A DNA stretch of 64,000 nucleotides from Novosphingobium sp. FSW06-99 (lineage in GTDB: Bacteria > Pseudomonadota > Alphaproteobacteria > Sphingomonadales > Sphingomonadaceae): assembly GCF_001519065.1 (NCBI RefSeq), contig NZ_KQ954262.1, positions 62,001 to 126,000 of the forward strand. The letters run 5' to 3'. A program made the position numbers and the translations under genes. The notes under the pieces were generated by a model. It did not search any database and was not told where the DNA came from. It was given only the letters and a program-made list of their open reading frames with translations. Each line of letters starts with the position of its first letter. The stretch's first letter is position 1. Shown one piece after another: positions 61,780-64,000 of the stretch.

Positions 61780-63027
61780 ATGACCTGGCGCTCGGCGCGG
61801 CTGCGCATCCTGTTGCTGGTGATGGCGGGGACCGTCATCAACTATATCGCGCGCAACACGCTGGGCGTGCTCGCCCCGCTGTTGCAGCACGATCTGGCCA
61901 TTAGCACGGCGCAATACAGCTATGTCGTCGGCGCGTTCCAACTCGCCTATACGCTGATGCAACCGATCGGCGGCATGCTGATCGACCGGATCGGGCTGAC
62001 CGCAGGGTTTGCGCTGTTTGCGCTGGCGTGGAGCCTGGCCGGCATGGCGCATGGCGCGGCGCGCGGCTGGTTTTCGCTGGCGGCCTGTCGCGCGCTGCTG
62101 GGGATGGCCGAGGCAGTGGCGATCCCGGCGGGCATGAAGACCATCGGCGAATGGTTTCCCGACCGCGAACGCTCGATCGCGACCGGCTGGTTCAACGCCG
62201 GGACCGCGCTGGGCGCGATCATCGCCCCGGTGATCGTGGCGACCGTTGCGCGCGTCTGGGGCTGGCAGGCGGCGTTCGTGCTGACCGGGGCGTTCGGCCT
62301 GCCGTTTGCAGCGGTGTGGTATCACTGGTACCGCTCGCCGCAACAGGCGGGTTATGTCACCGCTGCCGAACGCGATACAATCCTGGCCGGGCAGCGCCCG
62401 GTTCCGGCCGGCAACACCGCCTTGCTGGCGATTGTCGGCAGCGCGCGGTTCTGGGCCATTGCGGTGCCGCGTTTCCTGACCGAACCGGCGTGGCAGACGT
62501 TCAATTTCTGGATTCCGCTGTTCCTTGTGCGCGAACGCGGGCTCGATCTGGCGCATATGGCGCTGTTTGCATGGGTGCCGTTCCTGGCTGCCGATTTCGG
62601 CGGGGTGACCGGGGGCTATTTCGCCCCGCTGGTGCAGCGCCGCTTCAACCTCAGCCTTGAAGGATCGCGCATCGCGGTGATCGCGGGCGGCGCGGTGCTG
62701 ATGATCGCGCCGGGCTGTGCCGGGCTGGTGGCAGGGCCTTATGCGGCGATCGCGCTGCTGGCGGTGGGCGGGTTTGCGCATCAGGCGATTTCGGTGCTTA
62801 TCAACACGCTGTCGGCCGATGTGTTCCCCAAATCCGACATTGCCAAGGCCAACGGGCTGGTCGGCATGGCAGGCTGGACCGGCGGCCTGTTGTTTTCGCT
62901 GGCGATCGGGCAACTGGCCGATCGCATCGGCTATGCGCCGCTGTTCGGATGCCTGGGGCTGTTCGACCTGATCGGCACCGTCTGGCTGTTTGCCATGCGC
63001 CGCCACCTTATCCTCCACGAGGCCTGA
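61780..63027 (+). CDS. exuT: ExuT-like hexuronate MFS transporter
   Basis: The 415-residue protein has about 12 membrane helices. It matches the anion:cation symporter branch: ILLLVMAGTVINYIARNTLGVLAPLL at the start, QPIGGMLIDRIGLT, RALLGMAEAVAIPAGMKTIGEWFPDRERSIATGWFNAGTALGAIIAP, and VFPKSDIAKANGLVGMAGWTGG near the end. ExuT homologues import glucuronate and galacturonate. The start is ATG 61780; an in-frame GTG at 61747 overlapping GH79 is possible. It ends three bases before GH31. Confidence 0.88.
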   Translation: MTWRSARLRILLLVMAGTVINYIARNTLGVLAPLLQHDLAISTAQYSYVVGAFQLAYTLMQPIGGMLIDRIGLTAGFALFALAWSLAGMAHGAARGWFSLAACRALLGMAEAVAIPAGMKTIGEWFPDRERSIATGWFNAGTALGAIIAPVIVATVARVWGWQAAFVLTGAFGLPFAAVWYHWYRSPQQAGYVTAAERDTILAGQRPVPAGNTALLAIVGSARFWAIAVPRFLTEPAWQTFNFWIPLFLVRERGLDLAHMALFAWVPFLAADFGGVTGGYFAPLVQRRFNLSLEGSRIAVIAGGAVLMIAPGCAGLVAGPYAAIALLAVGGFAHQAISVLINTLSADVFPKSDIAKANGLVGMAGWTGGLLFSLAIGQLADRIGYAPLFGCLGLFDLIGTVWLFAMRRHLILHEA

Positions 63028-63030
63028 TCG

Positions 63031-64000
63031 ATGCGCAAAGCCACCCTTGCCCAACCGCCGCACTTTGCCGTGACCGAGCGCAAGGGCGCACGCGTGACGC
63101 TGCGCGCCGATACCGGCGCGGTGGTGCATGTCTTCGTGCTGGAAGACGATGTGATCCGCGTGCTGCTGCTGACCAAAGGCACGGTCACCGCGCCGCCAAG
63201 CTGGGCAATCGCGCCGGGCCAGGACGATATTGCCGAACCGGGCCGCGACCGTATGGACACCACCGGGTTTGCCGCGCCGCCGTTCGATCTGGCCGAACAG
63301 GCCGGGCATATCACCATCGCCACCGCGCGGCTGCGCGTCACCATCGCGCGCGTCGGTTTGTTGTGCACGTGGCACCAGCGCGTCGGCGACACCTGGCGAA
63401 TGATTGCCGAAGACCGCCCGACCCAAGCGCACAATCTGGGCTGGTGGGACGATGGCGTCTATCACTATGTCAAACGCCAACCCGGCGAGCGCTATTACGG
63501 CCTGGGCGAGCGCGCGGGGGCAATGGATCGCGCCGGGCGCCGGTTCCGCCTGACCAACCTCGATCCGATGGGCTATGATGCGCAAAACAGCGACCCGCTG
63601 TACAAGGCGATCCCCTATGTGCTGGTGGTGGCCGCCGATGGCATGGCGCACGGGGTGTTCCATGACACCACCGCCGACCCGGTGTTCGATTTCGGGCTGG
63701 AACACGACAATTACCATCCGCCTTACCGCTCGATGCGGGCCGACAGCGGCGATCTTGATTATTACATGATCGCCGGGCCCGATCCACTGACGGTAACGCG
63801 GCGCTATACCTGGCTGACCGGGCGACCGGCGCTGATGCCGCGCTGGGCGGTGGGCTATTCGGGCTCGACGATGACTTATACCGACGCCCCCGATGCGCAA
63901 GCGCGCATGGGCGAATTCATCGCCGGGTTGGCGCGCCACGATATCCCGTGCCAGTCGTTCCACTTGTCGTCGGGCTATACCTCGATCGGCGACAAGCGCT
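63031..64000 (+). CDS. GH31 alpha-glycosidase, 5' part only (cut by window edge)
   Basis: About 323 residues are visible. The N-terminal beta-sandwich has the family YGLGERAGAMDRAGRRFRLTNLDP segment and PYVLVVAADGMAHGVFHDTTADPVFDFG, then the start of the barrel (ALMPRWAVGYSGSTMTYTD and CQSFHLSSGYTS). GH31 includes alpha-glucosidases and alpha-xylosidases; the catalytic residues lie beyond the edge. No signal peptide is seen, suggesting a cytoplasmic enzyme. It is coupled to the hexuronate transporter, so it may process an imported oligosaccharide. Confidence 0.88.
   Translation, partial: MRKATLAQPPHFAVTERKGARVTLRADTGAVVHVFVLEDDVIRVLLLTKGTVTAPPSWAIAPGQDDIAEPGRDRMDTTGFAAPPFDLAEQAGHITIATARLRVTIARVGLLCTWHQRVGDTWRMIAEDRPTQAHNLGWWDDGVYHYVKRQPGERYYGLGERAGAMDRAGRRFRLTNLDPMGYDAQNSDPLYKAIPYVLVVAADGMAHGVFHDTTADPVFDFGLEHDNYHPPYRSMRADSGDLDYYMIAGPDPLTVTRRYTWLTGRPALMPRWAVGYSGSTMTYTDAPDAQARMGEFIAGLARHDIPCQSFHLSSGYTSIGDKR

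Noticed and set aside
61468..63963. An 831-codon minus-strand frame across ExuT and GH31
   Set aside because: It covers three sense genes with strong family motifs and ends inside GH79; it is a GC-skew artefact.

Overview
The window is high-GC DNA that reads as a chromosomal accessory (catabolic) region of a sphingomonad-type alphaproteobacterium, probably Novosphingobium or a close relative. The main reasons are a D-mannonate dehydratase with the length, catalytic residues and overall sequence I recall for the Novosphingobium aromaticivorans ManD, four TonB-dependent outer-membrane receptors, a receptor/flavin-halogenase/DUF6445 locus of the type common in Sphingomonadales and Caulobacterales, and composite palindromic intergenic repeats. 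I see no rRNA, tRNA, CRISPR array, insertion sequence or phage gene.

Layout. 1-3157: two exported alpha-mannosidases (GH125, cut by the window edge, and GH92), both with twin-arginine-type leaders, followed by a LysR regulator. 4240-9471: a leucine/isovalerate (liu) operon with isovaleryl-CoA dehydrogenase, both subunits of methylcrotonyl-CoA carboxylase and a MaoC-type hydratase; a palindromic repeat sits inside the operon and appears to supply the liuB ribosome-binding site. 9455-24782: an alpha-glucan utilisation locus with an MFS sugar permease, LacI regulator, TonB receptor, two tryptophan-halogenase-like flavoproteins, a DUF6445 protein that carries a 2-oxoglutarate-oxygenase-like HxD...H pattern, and the coupled hydrolases GH13, GH13_23 and GH97. 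Three similar operator-like palindromes with core ATACG(T/A)AT lie in front of the permease, the receptor and the hydrolases. 24851-28569: a YeiH-type membrane protein, a small cysteine-rich protein, and a two-gene operon (pentein-fold guanidine-modifying hydrolase plus M20 ureido hydrolase) that could take a guanidino compound through a ureido intermediate to an amine.

28625-40483: three further TonB receptors, two of them paralogous and flanking an APC permease and a choline-dehydrogenase-like GMC enzyme. 40627-46214: phenylalanine/tyrosine catabolism (phhA, two Lrp-type regulators, hppD, a VOC protein, fahA, maiA) with homogentisate dioxygenase absent. 46245-49900: valine-pathway mmsB/mmsA with a small unknown protein and a LysR regulator. 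49904-52001: an alpha/beta hydrolase and a Gfo/Idh oxidoreductase. 52014-64000: a hexuronate locus with GH3, kdgK, uxuB, uxaC and a GntR regulator on the minus strand, facing manD, a heparanase-like GH79, an ExuT-like permease and a truncated GH31. Together these form a complete route from glucuronide to 2-keto-3-deoxy-6-phosphogluconate.

Many operons use 1-4 nt start/stop overlaps (ATGA, GTGA, TTGA), so translational coupling is the rule and start calls at those junctions are well supported. Annotations are from reading sequence only; no database search was run.
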